Assembly (NCBI RefSeq): GCF_004771005.1
Contig: NZ_RQHV01000002.1
Coordinates: 186,001-250,000, forward strand
Direction of reading: 5' to 3'
From: Leptospira ilyithenensis
GTDB taxonomy: Bacteria > Spirochaetota > Leptospiria > Leptospirales > Leptospiraceae
Length of the DNA stretch: 64,000 bases
Positions 42,479 to 52,317 of the stretch are shown here, in pieces. Below the pieces are notes generated by a model. That model was not told where the DNA came from. It did not search any database and worked only from the letters and a program-made list of their open reading frames with translations. Numbering within the stretch: position 1 is the first letter of the stretch; each line of letters opens with the position of its first letter. The position numbers and the translations under genes are program-made.

Positions 42479-44971
42479 ATGCAAAACACCTCCGAACGAT
42501 ACCCCATCCAAGACAATCTGGATGACATTTTAGATTCACTGCAAAAAAACAATCTAACCTTACTTGAGGCCCCTCCCGGTTCCGGTAAAACCACAGTTTT
42601 GCCGATTGAAATTTTGCGTTCGGGGAAATTCGAAAAAAAGATTTTGATCTTGGAACCTCGTCGTTTAGCAGCGCGTAATGCGGCGATCCGAATGAGCCAG
42701 GTTTTGGGGGAAGAAGTCGGCAACACGGTCGGTTACCGGATTCGATTTGAATCCAAAATCAGTAAAGATACGAAACTGGAACTTGTTACCGATGGGATTC
42801 TTTCCAAGATGTTAGTCGAAGATCCCGAACTTTCCGATTATGGTTTGGTTGTATTTGACGAATTTCACGAGAGAAATCTCGATTCCGATTTTTGTTTTGC
42901 ACTTTGCAGGAGAAGTACCGAGATTTTCCGACCTGATTTGAAAATTCTAGTAATGTCCGCAACTCTGGAAGGGACCGATTGGGGAACCAAAGGAGTTCGC
43001 GCAAATCAAATTCAAGCCAAAGGCAGAATGTTTCCGGTTACTATCCGTTATACGGGATCTTCCCCAAGAAGGGTAACGGATCGGATCGGTGAATTGGTTC
43101 CACAGATTCTTTCCCAATCGGAAGGAGATGTGCTTGTTTTTTTCTCAGGTGTCTCGGAGATTTATACAGCCGAACGAATACTAAACGACAATTTTGCCAA
43201 TAAAGGGATTTCGAATGTATTGATACTGAAACTTTACGGCGAGATGCGTTTGGAAAACCAAGTGGAAATATTTTTGCCGCCAAAACCGGGACAAAGGAAA
43301 TTGATTCTTTCCACAAATATTGCGGAAACTTCTCTTACTATTCCCGGTGTAAAACTGGTAGTGGATACCGGATTTTGCAAAAGAATGATTTTTGATCCCA
43401 GGTCGGGACTTTCCCGTTTGGAGAAAAAAAGAATCAGTCTGAATTCCGCCAAACAGAGATCAGGTCGTGCAGGCAGGGAATCGGAAGGAACCGCCATCCG
43501 GCTTTGGTCAGAAGAAGAGGAAAAGGATTTTCCCGTCTCTCACCCTCCCGAGATTTTGGAAGCGGATGTGTCCGGTTTGGTACTACTCTCTAAAAAATGG
43601 GGGGAGGAATTAAACGATCTACCTCTTCTTGACAAACCGTCATTAGGCGTCATCAGGGAATCCATTTCCATCTTGCAGGTATTAGGTTTGCTTGATCGGA
43701 AGGAAAAAATTACGAATCTGGGGATCTCTGCTTTGCGCCTTCCTCTTTCCACAAGGCTTTCCGGTATGTGCTGTATGTTCAACGGAAGTGATCTTCCTCT
43801 TGCGGAATTATCCGCCCTACTTTCCGAAAAAGATATCTTGGGGCATTCGGAAACCAACCTTAGATTTTTATCCCGATGGGAGGCATGGCAAAAGGGAAAT
43901 GTATCGAATTTCGGCTTAAAATCCAGAATCGAACAAAGCATCCGGCAAATAGAAAAGATCCTGAATGATTTACCCAAAAAACCAAAACAAAATCTATCGA
44001 TTCAGGGTGCATTGAGTTTTGCTTTTCCGGATCGAATCGCAAAACGAAGAACAGCTGACTCTAACAAGTATAAACTATTCAACGGGAAAGGAGCGATTCT
44101 TGCAGATACGGGAGGCATGCATTTGCCGGAATGGATACTTGTCCTGGATTCGGATGGAGACGGAACGGAAGCAAAGGTTCGCCTTTATTGTGAATTGAAC
44201 GAAGAGGAAATATTAAAACTTCATTTTGAAAAAATTTCGGAACACTTAAGTTCTGTTATAGAAGAAACGGAAAGAAAAACAAAATTGATTCGTTTCGTTC
44301 AAAATAAATTTTTGGGAGAGATAGTTCTTTCCCGTTCGACAAAGCCTACCAAGTTTTCCAAAGAAGAAAAAGGAGAAGCAGTCGTATCCTTTTGGAAAAA
44401 GGAATTTTTTTATCCCTATTTCGAAAAGGATGATAAAATTTCTTCTTTTCTAAATCGTATCCGGATTTTAAAAGAAAGCGGATTTTCTTTCCCAGAATTT
44501 TCGGAAGAAAAACTCCAGGAAGAAATAAGAAGTTGGCTTTTACCGTTCTATTCTCTGGAATCTGCTTCCTTGGATCCTTACAAGCCGGATTTTTTGCAGG
44601 CATTGTCTTCCCGATTGACATATTCCGAATCGGAAGTTCTAAAAAAAGAAACACCAACCCACCTAACTGTACCTAGTGGATCAACAATCCCGATCGAATA
44701 CTTTAGAGAAGGCGCTTCCATTTCGGTGAAATTGCAAGAAATGTTCGGAATGCGCAAGGTCCCGAAGATTGCAGGAGGAAAGGTGGAAATTTTACTCCAC
44801 TTGCTTTCTCCTGCAAGACGTCCCGTGCAAGTGACCCGGGACCTGGAAAATTTTTGGGATGTGACCTATCACGAAGTCAAAAAAGAGCTAAAGGGAAAAT
44901 ATCCGAGACACCCCTGGCCGGATTCTCCTTGGGAAGCAATTCCTACAAGTAGAACGAAGAACAGAGGTTAA
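42479..44971 (+). CDS. hrpB: ATP-dependent helicase HrpB
   Basis: An 830-residue DEAH-family RNA helicase of the HrpB subfamily. Walker A is APPGSGKTT (31-39), Walker B is DEFHER, motif III is MSATLEG, and motif VI is QRSGRAGRE. The helicase-associated domain and the HrpB-specific C terminus (VTRDLENFWDVTYHEVKKEL, YPRHPWPDSPW) are complete. Its targets in spirochaetes are not established; in Borrelia a related HrpA affects gene expression. The gene is divergent from the Hip module; its 3' end overlaps the STAS gene by four bases. Confidence 0.93.
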   Translation: MQNTSERYPIQDNLDDILDSLQKNNLTLLEAPPGSGKTTVLPIEILRSGKFEKKILILEPRRLAARNAAIRMSQVLGEEVGNTVGYRIRFESKISKDTKLELVTDGILSKMLVEDPELSDYGLVVFDEFHERNLDSDFCFALCRRSTEIFRPDLKILVMSATLEGTDWGTKGVRANQIQAKGRMFPVTIRYTGSSPRRVTDRIGELVPQILSQSEGDVLVFFSGVSEIYTAERILNDNFANKGISNVLILKLYGEMRLENQVEIFLPPKPGQRKLILSTNIAETSLTIPGVKLVVDTGFCKRMIFDPRSGLSRLEKKRISLNSAKQRSGRAGRESEGTAIRLWSEEEEKDFPVSHPPEILEADVSGLVLLSKKWGEELNDLPLLDKPSLGVIRESISILQVLGLLDRKEKITNLGISALRLPLSTRLSGMCCMFNGSDLPLAELSALLSEKDILGHSETNLRFLSRWEAWQKGNVSNFGLKSRIEQSIRQIEKILNDLPKKPKQNLSIQGALSFAFPDRIAKRRTADSNKYKLFNGKGAILADTGGMHLPEWILVLDSDGDGTEAKVRLYCELNEEEILKLHFEKISEHLSSVIEETERKTKLIRFVQNKFLGEIVLSRSTKPTKFSKEEKGEAVVSFWKKEFFYPYFEKDDKISSFLNRIRILKESGFSFPEFSEEKLQEEIRSWLLPFYSLESASLDPYKPDFLQALSSRLTYSESEVLKKETPTHLTVPSGSTIPIEYFREGASISVKLQEMFGMRKVPKIAGGKVEILLHLLSPARRPVQVTRDLENFWDVTYHEVKKELKGKYPRHPWPDSPWEAIPTSRTKNRG

Positions 44972-45525
44972 ATGAGTCTTTCGTAAACGGAAACCCATCC
45001 TTTCGGATTGATTAAAAACTTGGATGAACAGGAAGGACATTTATAATTTCCCGGCCTAGACCATTTCAGAGTCTGGCCGCACTCAGGACAAAATACTGTC
45101 TTTATCTCTACTTCCCTCTCTAACGAAATCTCTGTCTCCTCGGAAGAAGGGACAAGAACCGGTTTTTCCTCTAAGTCCGGCCTCGCTTGGTTTGCGGGAA
45201 GTTCCGTAATTAGATTTTTTTCCAAGTCCTGTTTCGCCTCAGCGCTATTTCCAAAGCTTGGGAATAAAGAACCGATCCCGAATTCTTCCAGAACCTTTTT
45301 CCATTCTTCGGAAACTCCGGAAAGAGCCACTTTGGAACCTGTTTCTTTGGCGCGGGAAGAGATCTTTTTGAGATACTCAATTCCCACTTCGTCCACGGAA
45401 TCCAATGAGGATAACTCAATGCAAAATAGATGGGGGGCGAGACTTGCATCCTTGATTCTCAAATAGAGATCGGAACCAAGTTCTGCGGAAAGATGACCGG
45501 AAAGATGAATAAGTAAGGACTTCAA
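44968..45525 (-). CDS. STAS-domain protein with C-terminal zinc ribbon
   Basis: 185 residues. The first 100 fit a STAS anti-sigma antagonist: LIHLSGHLSAELGSDLY, ELSSLDSVDEVGIEYLKKI with a serine near residue 40 at the phospho-site region, and SKVALSGVSEEWKKVL. A linker rich in Glu/Pro leads to a four-cysteine ribbon, CPECGQTLKW and CPSCSSKFLI. The STAS part is a candidate target for the RsbU-like phosphatases and the RsbW-like kinase in this window; the ribbon is an unusual addition that may bind nucleic acid or protein. It is divergent from the WbpM-like gene. Confidence 0.82.
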   Translation of the reverse strand: MKSLLIHLSGHLSAELGSDLYLRIKDASLAPHLFCIELSSLDSVDEVGIEYLKKISSRAKETGSKVALSGVSEEWKKVLEEFGIGSLFPSFGNSAEAKQDLEKNLITELPANQARPDLEEKPVLVPSSEETEISLEREVEIKTVFCPECGQTLKWSRPGNYKCPSCSSKFLINPKGWVSVYERLI

Positions 45526-45607
45526 ACGAGCTTTTTCCTATTTTCTGATGATCGGTATAGATTCTGTATTTACAAGGAATTTTGCAGAATTTACACTATT
45601 TCCAGCA

Positions 45608-47488
45608 ATGAATTCAATCCCAAGACGTTACTGGGTTTTCCCAATCGACATATTCTTCATGGTATTGTCCTATTTTCTCGCACATTTGGTGAGATTTGAA
45701 GATTTTCGATTTTTGGAAAACAAGGAATTATTCTTCACCTGCACAGCAATTGTAGTGATCAGCCGTTCGGTGGTATTTTTTCTTTCCGGAATTTACAAAT
45801 CCCTTTGGTCCTATGCTTCCCTTCATGACCTTTTGGAAATCATCAAGGCGACTATTTTATCTTCTTTGGTCTCTACCATTGCCATTTTATTTTATAACCG
45901 TTTTTCCCAAATATCAAGGATGGTTCCCATCCTCGATACTCTCATTCTACTAGGATTTTTATGTTTAAGAAGTTTGAGTTGGAGAATGATTCGGGATCAG
46001 ATTTTCCGAGCGGGAGCCAAAGACGGAATTCCCATTCTACTCATCGGTGCAGGCAAGTTAGGCGCTACTTTTTTATCCGAAATCAGAAGGCATAGCGAAT
46101 TGGATCTGCACCCTGTCGGATTCCTCGATGACAACCCTTCCAAAGTAGGCGGATACATTCAAGGAATACCGATCCTCGGTGTTTCCGAAAGCGCGGAAGA
46201 TTTCATTTATAAATTCGGAATTAAAAAAGTGATTATGACGGTTTCACAGCCTGACGGAAGGATTGTGAGCAAACTCATGAAAATCTGTGACACTGCAGGG
46301 ATCGAATTTAAAATCTTGCCTTCCTTTGGTGATTATATTTCGGACAAACCGAAGATCACCCAACTAAGGGAAGTACAAGTGGAAGATTTACTTGGGCGGC
46401 CGACAGTGGATCTGGAAGTGGAATCCATAAGATCCTATCTGGAAGGAAAGGACATCCTGGTCACCGGTGCCGGCGGTTCCATCGGATCAGAGATCTGCCG
46501 TCAGGTCGCATTATTCAGACCGCGTTCCCTGATCCTCTTGGACGCCGCAGAAACTCCCTTATACGAAATTGATTATGAACTTAGGAAAAACTTTTCGGCG
46601 TTTGCCATCGAATTCAAACCTGTGATGGCGGATGTGAAAAATCTTTCCCGATTGTCTTCCGTATTTGAAGAACACAAACCCTCGGTAGTTTTTCATTCCG
46701 CTGCATACAAACATGTTCCCATGATGGAAATCAATCCTTGCGAAGCGGTATTGAATAACGTAATGGGTACAAAAAACGTAGCGGACGTGTCCCGCCTAAC
46801 AGGCGTAGAGAGATTTGTACTTATTTCTACGGACAAAGCGGTAAATCCTGTGAATGTAATGGGAGCTTCCAAACGCGCGGCAGAACTTTATTTGCAACAT
46901 ATTTCGCAAAATTCCAGAACCAAATTCATCACGGTTCGTTTCGGAAATGTCTTGGGTTCCAACGGATCGGTAATACCCCGCTTTAGGGAACAAATCAAAA
47001 GAGGCGGGCCCGTGACTGTCACCCATCCTGAAGTCATCCGCTATTTTATGACCATACCGGAGGCAACACAATTGGTTTTGCAGGCGGGATCCATGGGAGA
47101 ACACGGTGAGATTTTCATACTCGATATGGGAGAACCTGTAAAAATCGTATCTCTTGCCGAAGAAATGATCAGATTGTCTGGATATACTCCTCACCAGGAT
47201 ATTAAGATCGAATTCACCGGACTTCGCCCGGGGGAAAAACTCTTCGAAGAACTTATGTTAGATCAAGAGGGAATCAAGAAAACCCATCATCCTAAAATCA
47301 GGATCGCCGCTCCTCTCGAATCTTACAATCTTCTATTATTCCAAAATAAAATGAATAAACTTTTCTCTTTGGCAAAAGCAAATAAAGACAAGGAAATTTT
47401 CCCTAGTTTCAAAGACATCATTCCTGAGTACAAAATTCATGATGAATATCTGGCATGGGAGACAAACGCTGGTAAAAAGAACCTATGA
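45608..47488 (+). CDS. Polysaccharide biosynthesis NDP-sugar 4,6-dehydratase (WbpM/CapD type)
   Basis: An inner-membrane enzyme of about 626 residues. Four N-terminal membrane helices come first, then a Rossmann fold (LLIGAGKLGATFLSEI), then the catalytic dehydratase with NAD motif VTGAGGSIGSEI. The active site has the Ser-Met-Lys triad of WbpM-like large dehydratases in STDKAVNPVNVMGASK. It converts UDP-GlcNAc to a 4-keto-6-deoxy sugar for surface polysaccharide. An ATG at 45548 would add 20 residues; 45608 is preferred because it starts directly at the RRYW block before helix 1, but neither has a clear ribosome site. The stop overlaps the SspB-like gene by ATGA. Confidence 0.87.
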   Translation: MNSIPRRYWVFPIDIFFMVLSYFLAHLVRFEDFRFLENKELFFTCTAIVVISRSVVFFLSGIYKSLWSYASLHDLLEIIKATILSSLVSTIAILFYNRFSQISRMVPILDTLILLGFLCLRSLSWRMIRDQIFRAGAKDGIPILLIGAGKLGATFLSEIRRHSELDLHPVGFLDDNPSKVGGYIQGIPILGVSESAEDFIYKFGIKKVIMTVSQPDGRIVSKLMKICDTAGIEFKILPSFGDYISDKPKITQLREVQVEDLLGRPTVDLEVESIRSYLEGKDILVTGAGGSIGSEICRQVALFRPRSLILLDAAETPLYEIDYELRKNFSAFAIEFKPVMADVKNLSRLSSVFEEHKPSVVFHSAAYKHVPMMEINPCEAVLNNVMGTKNVADVSRLTGVERFVLISTDKAVNPVNVMGASKRAAELYLQHISQNSRTKFITVRFGNVLGSNGSVIPRFREQIKRGGPVTVTHPEVIRYFMTIPEATQLVLQAGSMGEHGEIFILDMGEPVKIVSLAEEMIRLSGYTPHQDIKIEFTGLRPGEKLFEELMLDQEGIKKTHHPKIRIAAPLESYNLLLFQNKMNKLFSLAKANKDKEIFPSFKDIIPEYKIHDEYLAWETNAGKKNL

Positions 47489-47961
47489 GCCAAAGTTTAA
47501 GCCCCGAAGAAATCACAACCCTACGTGAATTCAAAAGACAACTTTTCACCCTATATTGGGAAAAATTCGGAATATTCTATATTCACGTCATGCCACACCC
47601 CAAACTGGAAATCGGGAAAAGAGGACTTCTCAATGCGGAAAAAGAATCGGGCATTGTGCTAGTGTTCGGCGACAAAGCGGTCAAAGTATTGGACAGCCAG
47701 CCGGATTATTTGTTTGCAGAATTACAGTTCGGTTCCACATGGGAGCCTACGATTCTTCCTTGGGATGCCGTATTTCGTATTTATGATAAGTTTCAAAATT
47801 CCGCTTCTCAGCTTAGATTTTTGCAAGTGGATTCAGGGCTGGACGAGCCTCCCACAAAAGACGACAAAAAACCGGATCTGGCAAAAGAGCCGAGCAAACC
47901 GGACTATTCTGAAGAAGGAAATGTGATTCGTGTGGATTTCGGAGGAAAAAGGAACGAATGA
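47485..47961 (+). CDS. SspB-like protein, probable ClpXP adaptor
   Basis: 158 residues. The middle (about 55-105: GIVLVFGDKAVKVL, LFAELQFGSTWEPTILPWDAVFRIYDK) follows the SspB core, which binds ssrA tags, in order and spacing. A linker rich in Asp/Lys/Pro (about 115-145) is followed by VIRVDFGGKR at the C terminus, resembling the short ClpX-binding tail of SspB proteins. SspB tethers tagged proteins to ClpXP for degradation. The assignment rests on pattern and lacks sequence search. It overlaps the dehydratase and the permease genes by four bases each. Confidence 0.68.
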   Translation: MSQSLSPEEITTLREFKRQLFTLYWEKFGIFYIHVMPHPKLEIGKRGLLNAEKESGIVLVFGDKAVKVLDSQPDYLFAELQFGSTWEPTILPWDAVFRIYDKFQNSASQLRFLQVDSGLDEPPTKDDKKPDLAKEPSKPDYSEEGNVIRVDFGGKRNE

Positions 47962-49568
47962 ATTATTTTTCAATCACACGAGGTGATATTGACGGATTTT
48001 TCGGACTGATGGTGGACAACCTCATCCAATTGCTTGTTTTAACAGGACTTTGTATCGGACTTTGCGGTTTCCCTTTGGAATTTGTTACTTCGGTCGTTTT
48101 GCCCGGAGCTGCCATCTCTCTTCTTATCGGAAATTTATTTTACTCATGGCAGGCTTATCAATTAGGCAAAAAAACAAACCGAACAGACGTTACAGCCCTC
48201 CCTTACGGGATCAATACGGTTTCCTTGTTCGCATTTATATTTTTTGTGATGTTGCCTGTTTACCAAGCGACGGGAGATTATAAATCCGCCTGGAAGGCGG
48301 GACTTCTTGTTTCCTTTTCTTCGGGGCTTATCGAATTCTTCGGTTCGTTTTTTGCGGAAAAAATCAGAAAGTCAACTCCTCGTGCCGCTTTACTTTCCGC
48401 CCTGGCGGGAATTGCAATTACTTTTATCTCTATGGACTTTTTATTAAGAACATTCGAACACCCGTTAGTTGCTTTTGTTCCTTTGGGTGTTATACTTTTA
48501 CAGTATTTCGGAAAAGTCAAATTTCCTTTTGGCATCCCGGGGGGACTCGTTTCTATCATCCTCGGGATCATTCTCGCGTATGTTTCAGGGCTTTTGGGAG
48601 AACCTATTTTTCAGGAAGGAGCGTTTGCTCGTGGTAAAGAAACAATCGGGTTTTATCTACCTCACTTGGCAGTAGTAGAACTTTGGGAAGTATTGAGTTT
48701 TGCAAATGTAAAAACATATTTTGCAATCATCCTGCCTATGGGTGTCTTCAACGTAATAGGTTCCTTGCAGAATATCGAATCCGCAGAAGCCTCGGGCGAT
48801 AGTTTTGACACCAAATCCTCGTTACTTGTAAACGGGATAGGTACCTTGGCAGGAACTTTTTTCGGGTCTCCTTTTCCAACTACAATCTATATCGGACATC
48901 CCGGCTGGAAGGGATTAGGTGCCAAACACGGCTATTCCGTATTAAACGGTATATTTATAACATTTGTTAGTGTTTTTGGGCTTATGGGGATTTTGCAGGC
49001 AATCATTCCGATTGAAGCCGGCATGGCGATCGTACTCTGGATCGGAATTATCATTGCTTCTCAGGCATTTCAAGCCAGTCCTAAAAACCATTCCCCCGCA
49101 GTGGTAGCCGGTTTACTTCCTGCATTTGCCGGATGGGCGGCTCTTATCATTCAAAATGTATTTTTCTTTTTGGATGGGAGATTGCAGGCGATATTATTGG
49201 AATTGGAAACTCCCAAATCCTATCATTTTAATTTATCAGACCTTTCCCCGCACGTTCCTTTTTTACCTTATGCTTTGGGAGGAGTTCTTTCCTTGTCTCA
49301 GGGATTTTTACTTACTTCCATGATTTGGGCCGCGATGGTGGTTTTTCTTTTGGAGAGAGATTTTTTAAAGTCTTCGCTTTGGGCTTTGATCGGTACAACT
49401 TTATCGTTTTTCGGATTCATCCATGCATACGAATTGGCAGGGAATGCTATTTTAAACCGATTTGCATTTTTCGTTTCCTGGCAATTTCCAGTAGCCTACC
49501 TAGCCTTAGCATTTCTCTTTTTCCTGACGTATTTGATAAACCGATACTCCCCGGACAAGAAATCCTGA
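47958..49568 (+). CDS. NCS2-family permease (xanthine/uracil/adenine type)
   Basis: 536 residues with 12 or more hydrophobic helices. The block VFNVIGSLQNIESAEASGD and FGSPFPTTIYIGHPGWKGLGA match the AzgA-like branch of the NCS2 nucleobase transporters. ALPYGINTVSLFAF near residue 80 is the other half-helix region. Adenine phosphoribosyltransferase is encoded 1.1 kb downstream on the same strand, so a purine is the likely substrate, which is inference. Start ATG overlaps the SspB-like stop. Confidence 0.82.
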   Translation: MNYFSITRGDIDGFFGLMVDNLIQLLVLTGLCIGLCGFPLEFVTSVVLPGAAISLLIGNLFYSWQAYQLGKKTNRTDVTALPYGINTVSLFAFIFFVMLPVYQATGDYKSAWKAGLLVSFSSGLIEFFGSFFAEKIRKSTPRAALLSALAGIAITFISMDFLLRTFEHPLVAFVPLGVILLQYFGKVKFPFGIPGGLVSIILGIILAYVSGLLGEPIFQEGAFARGKETIGFYLPHLAVVELWEVLSFANVKTYFAIILPMGVFNVIGSLQNIESAEASGDSFDTKSSLLVNGIGTLAGTFFGSPFPTTIYIGHPGWKGLGAKHGYSVLNGIFITFVSVFGLMGILQAIIPIEAGMAIVLWIGIIIASQAFQASPKNHSPAVVAGLLPAFAGWAALIIQNVFFFLDGRLQAILLELETPKSYHFNLSDLSPHVPFLPYALGGVLSLSQGFLLTSMIWAAMVVFLLERDFLKSSLWALIGTTLSFFGFIHAYELAGNAILNRFAFFVSWQFPVAYLALAFLFFLTYLINRYSPDKKS

Positions 49569-49662
49569 GAAAAGGCTTGTATATTTTTAGAAATCAGGCG
49601 TTCTTGAAAGTCTAAATATTAGAAGCTCAAGAGCATTTAGCTATAAGGAGAGCAAACTTCCT

Positions 49663-50553
49663 ATGACCTGGATCAAACGAATTGGTTTTTTCCTACTTAC
49701 AAACATATTAATCATGACTACGATCTCCATCGTAACCAACGTGCTTGGTTACTTTGGGTTCGGTATACAAGCTTTCGGTGTAAACTTAACTCAACTGATC
49801 GTATTCTGCTTGATGTGGGGTATGGTAGGATCTTTCATTTCCCTCTTCCTCTCAAAGTACATGGCAAAATGGTCTATGGGTGTAAAAACCATAGATCCTA
49901 AAAATGCCTCTTCACATGAGATGGAAGTGTACAGAAGAGTTCAATCTCTTGCACAAAGGGCACACCTTCCCATGCCGGAAGTAGGTATTTACGATTCACC
50001 TGAAGTGAACGCATTTGCTACCGGCCCGAGCAAATCCAGTTCTCTCGTTGCTGTTTCCACAGGACTACTCAACAGAATGAGCGGTCAAGAATTGGAAGGA
50101 GTTTTAGCACACGAATTATCTCACGTTGCCAACGGTGATATGGTGACGCTGACTCTCATCCAAGGTGTCGTGAACTCATTCGCCATGTTTATTTCCAGAA
50201 TTATTGCAATGCTTATTGCCAATTCGGTGAAAGAAGAGATGGCACATATGGTGCGTTTTCTTGTAACGATCGCCCTAGACATTGCATTCTCAATTCTAGG
50301 TTCAATCGCGGTTGCTTACTTTTCCAGAATCAGAGAATTTCGTGCGGATGCAGGAGGAGCGAAACTTGCCGGGCGTGAGTCCATGATTTCTGCTTTGGAA
50401 GCTTTGCGCAAAGTAATAGACCAGCCCGCAGATGAAAGGGGCGCAGCACTTGCATCTCTCAAGATTTCTTCTAAAAAAGGCGGTTTCTTATCATTGTTTG
50501 CAACGCACCCTCCTTTGGAAGAAAGGATTTTGGCACTCAGACAGATGAGATAA
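49663..50553 (+). CDS. htpX: Membrane zinc metalloprotease HtpX
   Basis: 296 residues of the M48B family, inner-membrane quality control. Two N-terminal helices (about 7-28 and 40-62), then H150-E-L-S-H154 with E225 in RIREFRADA as third zinc ligand, and two more helices between. AAGGAGAG lies eleven bases before the ATG. It degrades damaged membrane proteins together with FtsH in E. coli. An intrinsic terminator follows. Confidence 0.94.
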   Translation: MTWIKRIGFFLLTNILIMTTISIVTNVLGYFGFGIQAFGVNLTQLIVFCLMWGMVGSFISLFLSKYMAKWSMGVKTIDPKNASSHEMEVYRRVQSLAQRAHLPMPEVGIYDSPEVNAFATGPSKSSSLVAVSTGLLNRMSGQELEGVLAHELSHVANGDMVTLTLIQGVVNSFAMFISRIIAMLIANSVKEEMAHMVRFLVTIALDIAFSILGSIAVAYFSRIREFRADAGGAKLAGRESMISALEALRKVIDQPADERGAALASLKISSKKGGFLSLFATHPPLEERILALRQMR

Positions 50554-50584
50554 CCGAAAAAGAAAAAATTTCTCAAATGCGAGG

Positions 50585-50613
50585 AAAGGTCGGGAACTAC
50601 CCGGCCTTTTTTT
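50585..50613 (+). terminator. Intrinsic terminator after htpX
   Basis: A 10-bp GC-rich stem (50585-50594 with 50600-50609, one G-T wobble), 5-nt loop and a run of seven T. Textbook form, 32 bases after the htpX stop. Confidence 0.85.
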
Positions 50614-50649
50614 ATTGTCAAAGCCGGACAAAAATGAGATTCATTTCTT

Positions 50650-51183
50650 ATGTCTATTGTAAAGTCCAAGATACGAACCATTCCTGATTATCCAAAACCT
50701 GGCATTCTTTTCCGTGATATAACTTCCCTGCTCATTGATCCGGAAGCATTCCGACTTACAATAGCCATGTTTGTAGAACGTTATCAAAACCAGGGAATTC
50801 AAAAGGTAGTTGCCATTGATGCACGAGGGTTTATCGCTGGTGCGGCACTTGCCTTCCAATTGGGAGTGGGATTCGTTCCTGTCCGAAAAAAAGGAAAGTT
50901 ACCTGGCAAAACGATTTCGGAAGCATATGCTTTGGAATACGGAGTAGACCATGTGGAAATCCATATAGATGCAATTGAAGAAGGGGAAAAAGTAGTGATC
51001 ATGGATGATTTGATTGCTACCGGAGGAACTTTGGAAGCGTCCATCAAACTTGTGCAAAGCCTGAAAGGTATCATTCATGAATGCGCAACCATTATCGACT
51101 TACCTGATTTAGGTGGAGCAGTAAGAATCAAGGAAAAATATGGAATCAATGTTTATTCCATCTGTGAATTCGAAGGACATTGA
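50650..51183 (+). CDS. apt: Adenine phosphoribosyltransferase
   Basis: 177 residues; joins adenine with PRPP to give AMP (purine salvage). It begins [20 protein letters not shown], typical of Apt, and has [15 protein letters not shown] and the PRPP-binding [17 protein letters not shown]. Own leader follows the htpX terminator. It is convergent with the RsbW-like kinase gene with three bases between stops. Confidence 0.95.
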   Translation: MSIVKSKIRTIPDYPKPGILFRDITSLLIDPEAFRLTIAMFVERYQNQGIQKVVAIDARGFIAGAALAFQLGVGFVPVRKKGKLPGKTISEAYALEYGVDHVEIHIDAIEEGEKVVIMDDLIATGGTLEASIKLVQSLKGIIHECATIIDLPDLGGAVRIKEKYGINVYSICEFEGH

Positions 51184-51186
51184 AAC

Positions 51187-52317
51187 TCAGTGAAAACTTT
51201 TCCAATTTTCGGATTTGGATTTGTCGATTCGGATACATATTTCATTTCCTAAAAAGTTCCATCTGACAATAAATAGTTTTTTCAAGATATGAATCCCTCT
51301 TCCCGTAGAAACCATTTTCCTATCGGTGTTAAGAGGGTTTGGAACCAAACGAGGATTAAATCCCTTGCCTCTGTCGATCACGTAAACATCTATATATCTA
51401 GCTGATTCGAATACATGGACAGTGATCTTGTCATCCCCTCGTTTGCCGCCGTGCTCCAATGCGTTGTCCAGAGTTTCATCCACCAGAATCTGAAACCAAA
51501 AAGAGTCCATGACGGATTTCCAATTCCTTTTTTCGTATAACGTCCATAAGTTTTGTTTGAGTTCTCTCGAGCCTTCGGAGCTGGCATTGTCGTAATCTTC
51601 GAAAATTTTCTTCGAAGTTTCGAATAGATATGAAAACGGGTGAGTTAAATAATCCGGAGTAAATGAAAAATGAATCAGAAAAAACACAAAACAAAGTAAA
51701 AAACACAAATCACAAAAAACTAAAAATTGTAAGTAGTAATGATTTAGATTCGGAATGTAATCATCGCTTGAAAAAAGATAAATAGAAAACAGGAAGGATA
51801 GAATCACAGAACCACAAGCACTGTACATAAATTTGGAGATCGCAGGAAAGCTGAATTGCAACTTAATCGAAATCACGGAAGCAAATGCAAAAAATGAAAT
51901 CGCATAGAAAGCAGGATAAAATATATTTAGAATTATATCACTTGCAAGAGGATTCATTTCGTTTGACAATCCCCAGTCGATGAGAAGGAGCATAGTGCCT
52001 GCGCCTAATATAAATGATACTAACAAGGACAAAGAAGGTTTGTTTCTGAAATAAGTGGGAAACTGAAGTCCGAAATTAAGAAGTGCAAAACAAAAAATAA
52101 TAAGAAAACTGGGAGAAGTATGCGGATTCGCCAGATACTGAAATTGAAAAAGGCTAGAGTCTAATAGAACACTGAGATTCCCTAGAGAAAACAAGCCTGT
52201 GAGAATGCTAAAACTAATTTTCATAGGTGTGCGGGGATTTTTACTAAATGATACAACCCCTGCAATTGCACTAAAAACAGTGGTAGATACCAAAATGCTT
52301 AATTCAAACAAACCCAT
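51187..52317 (-). CDS. Membrane protein with RsbW-like serine kinase (HATPase) domain
   Basis: 376 residues. The first 200 hold about seven hydrophobic helices; a short helical linker follows, then an ATP-binding domain of the RsbW/anti-sigma type (about 265-376): DETLDNALEHGGKRGD (N-box) and VIDRGKGFNPRLV, then STGRGIHILKKL. No histidine phosphorylation box precedes it, so it is more likely a serine kinase acting on STAS proteins than a histidine kinase. ATG 52317 overlaps the HtrA ATG in one CATG; an upstream ATG at 52440 would lie inside the HtrA gene and is unlikely. Confidence 0.78.
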   Translation of the reverse strand: MGLFELSILVSTTVFSAIAGVVSFSKNPRTPMKISFSILTGLFSLGNLSVLLDSSLFQFQYLANPHTSPSFLIIFCFALLNFGLQFPTYFRNKPSLSLLVSFILGAGTMLLLIDWGLSNEMNPLASDIILNIFYPAFYAISFFAFASVISIKLQFSFPAISKFMYSACGSVILSFLFSIYLFSSDDYIPNLNHYYLQFLVFCDLCFLLCFVFFLIHFSFTPDYLTHPFSYLFETSKKIFEDYDNASSEGSRELKQNLWTLYEKRNWKSVMDSFWFQILVDETLDNALEHGGKRGDDKITVHVFESARYIDVYVIDRGKGFNPRLVPNPLNTDRKMVSTGRGIHILKKLFIVRWNFLGNEICIRIDKSKSENWKSFH

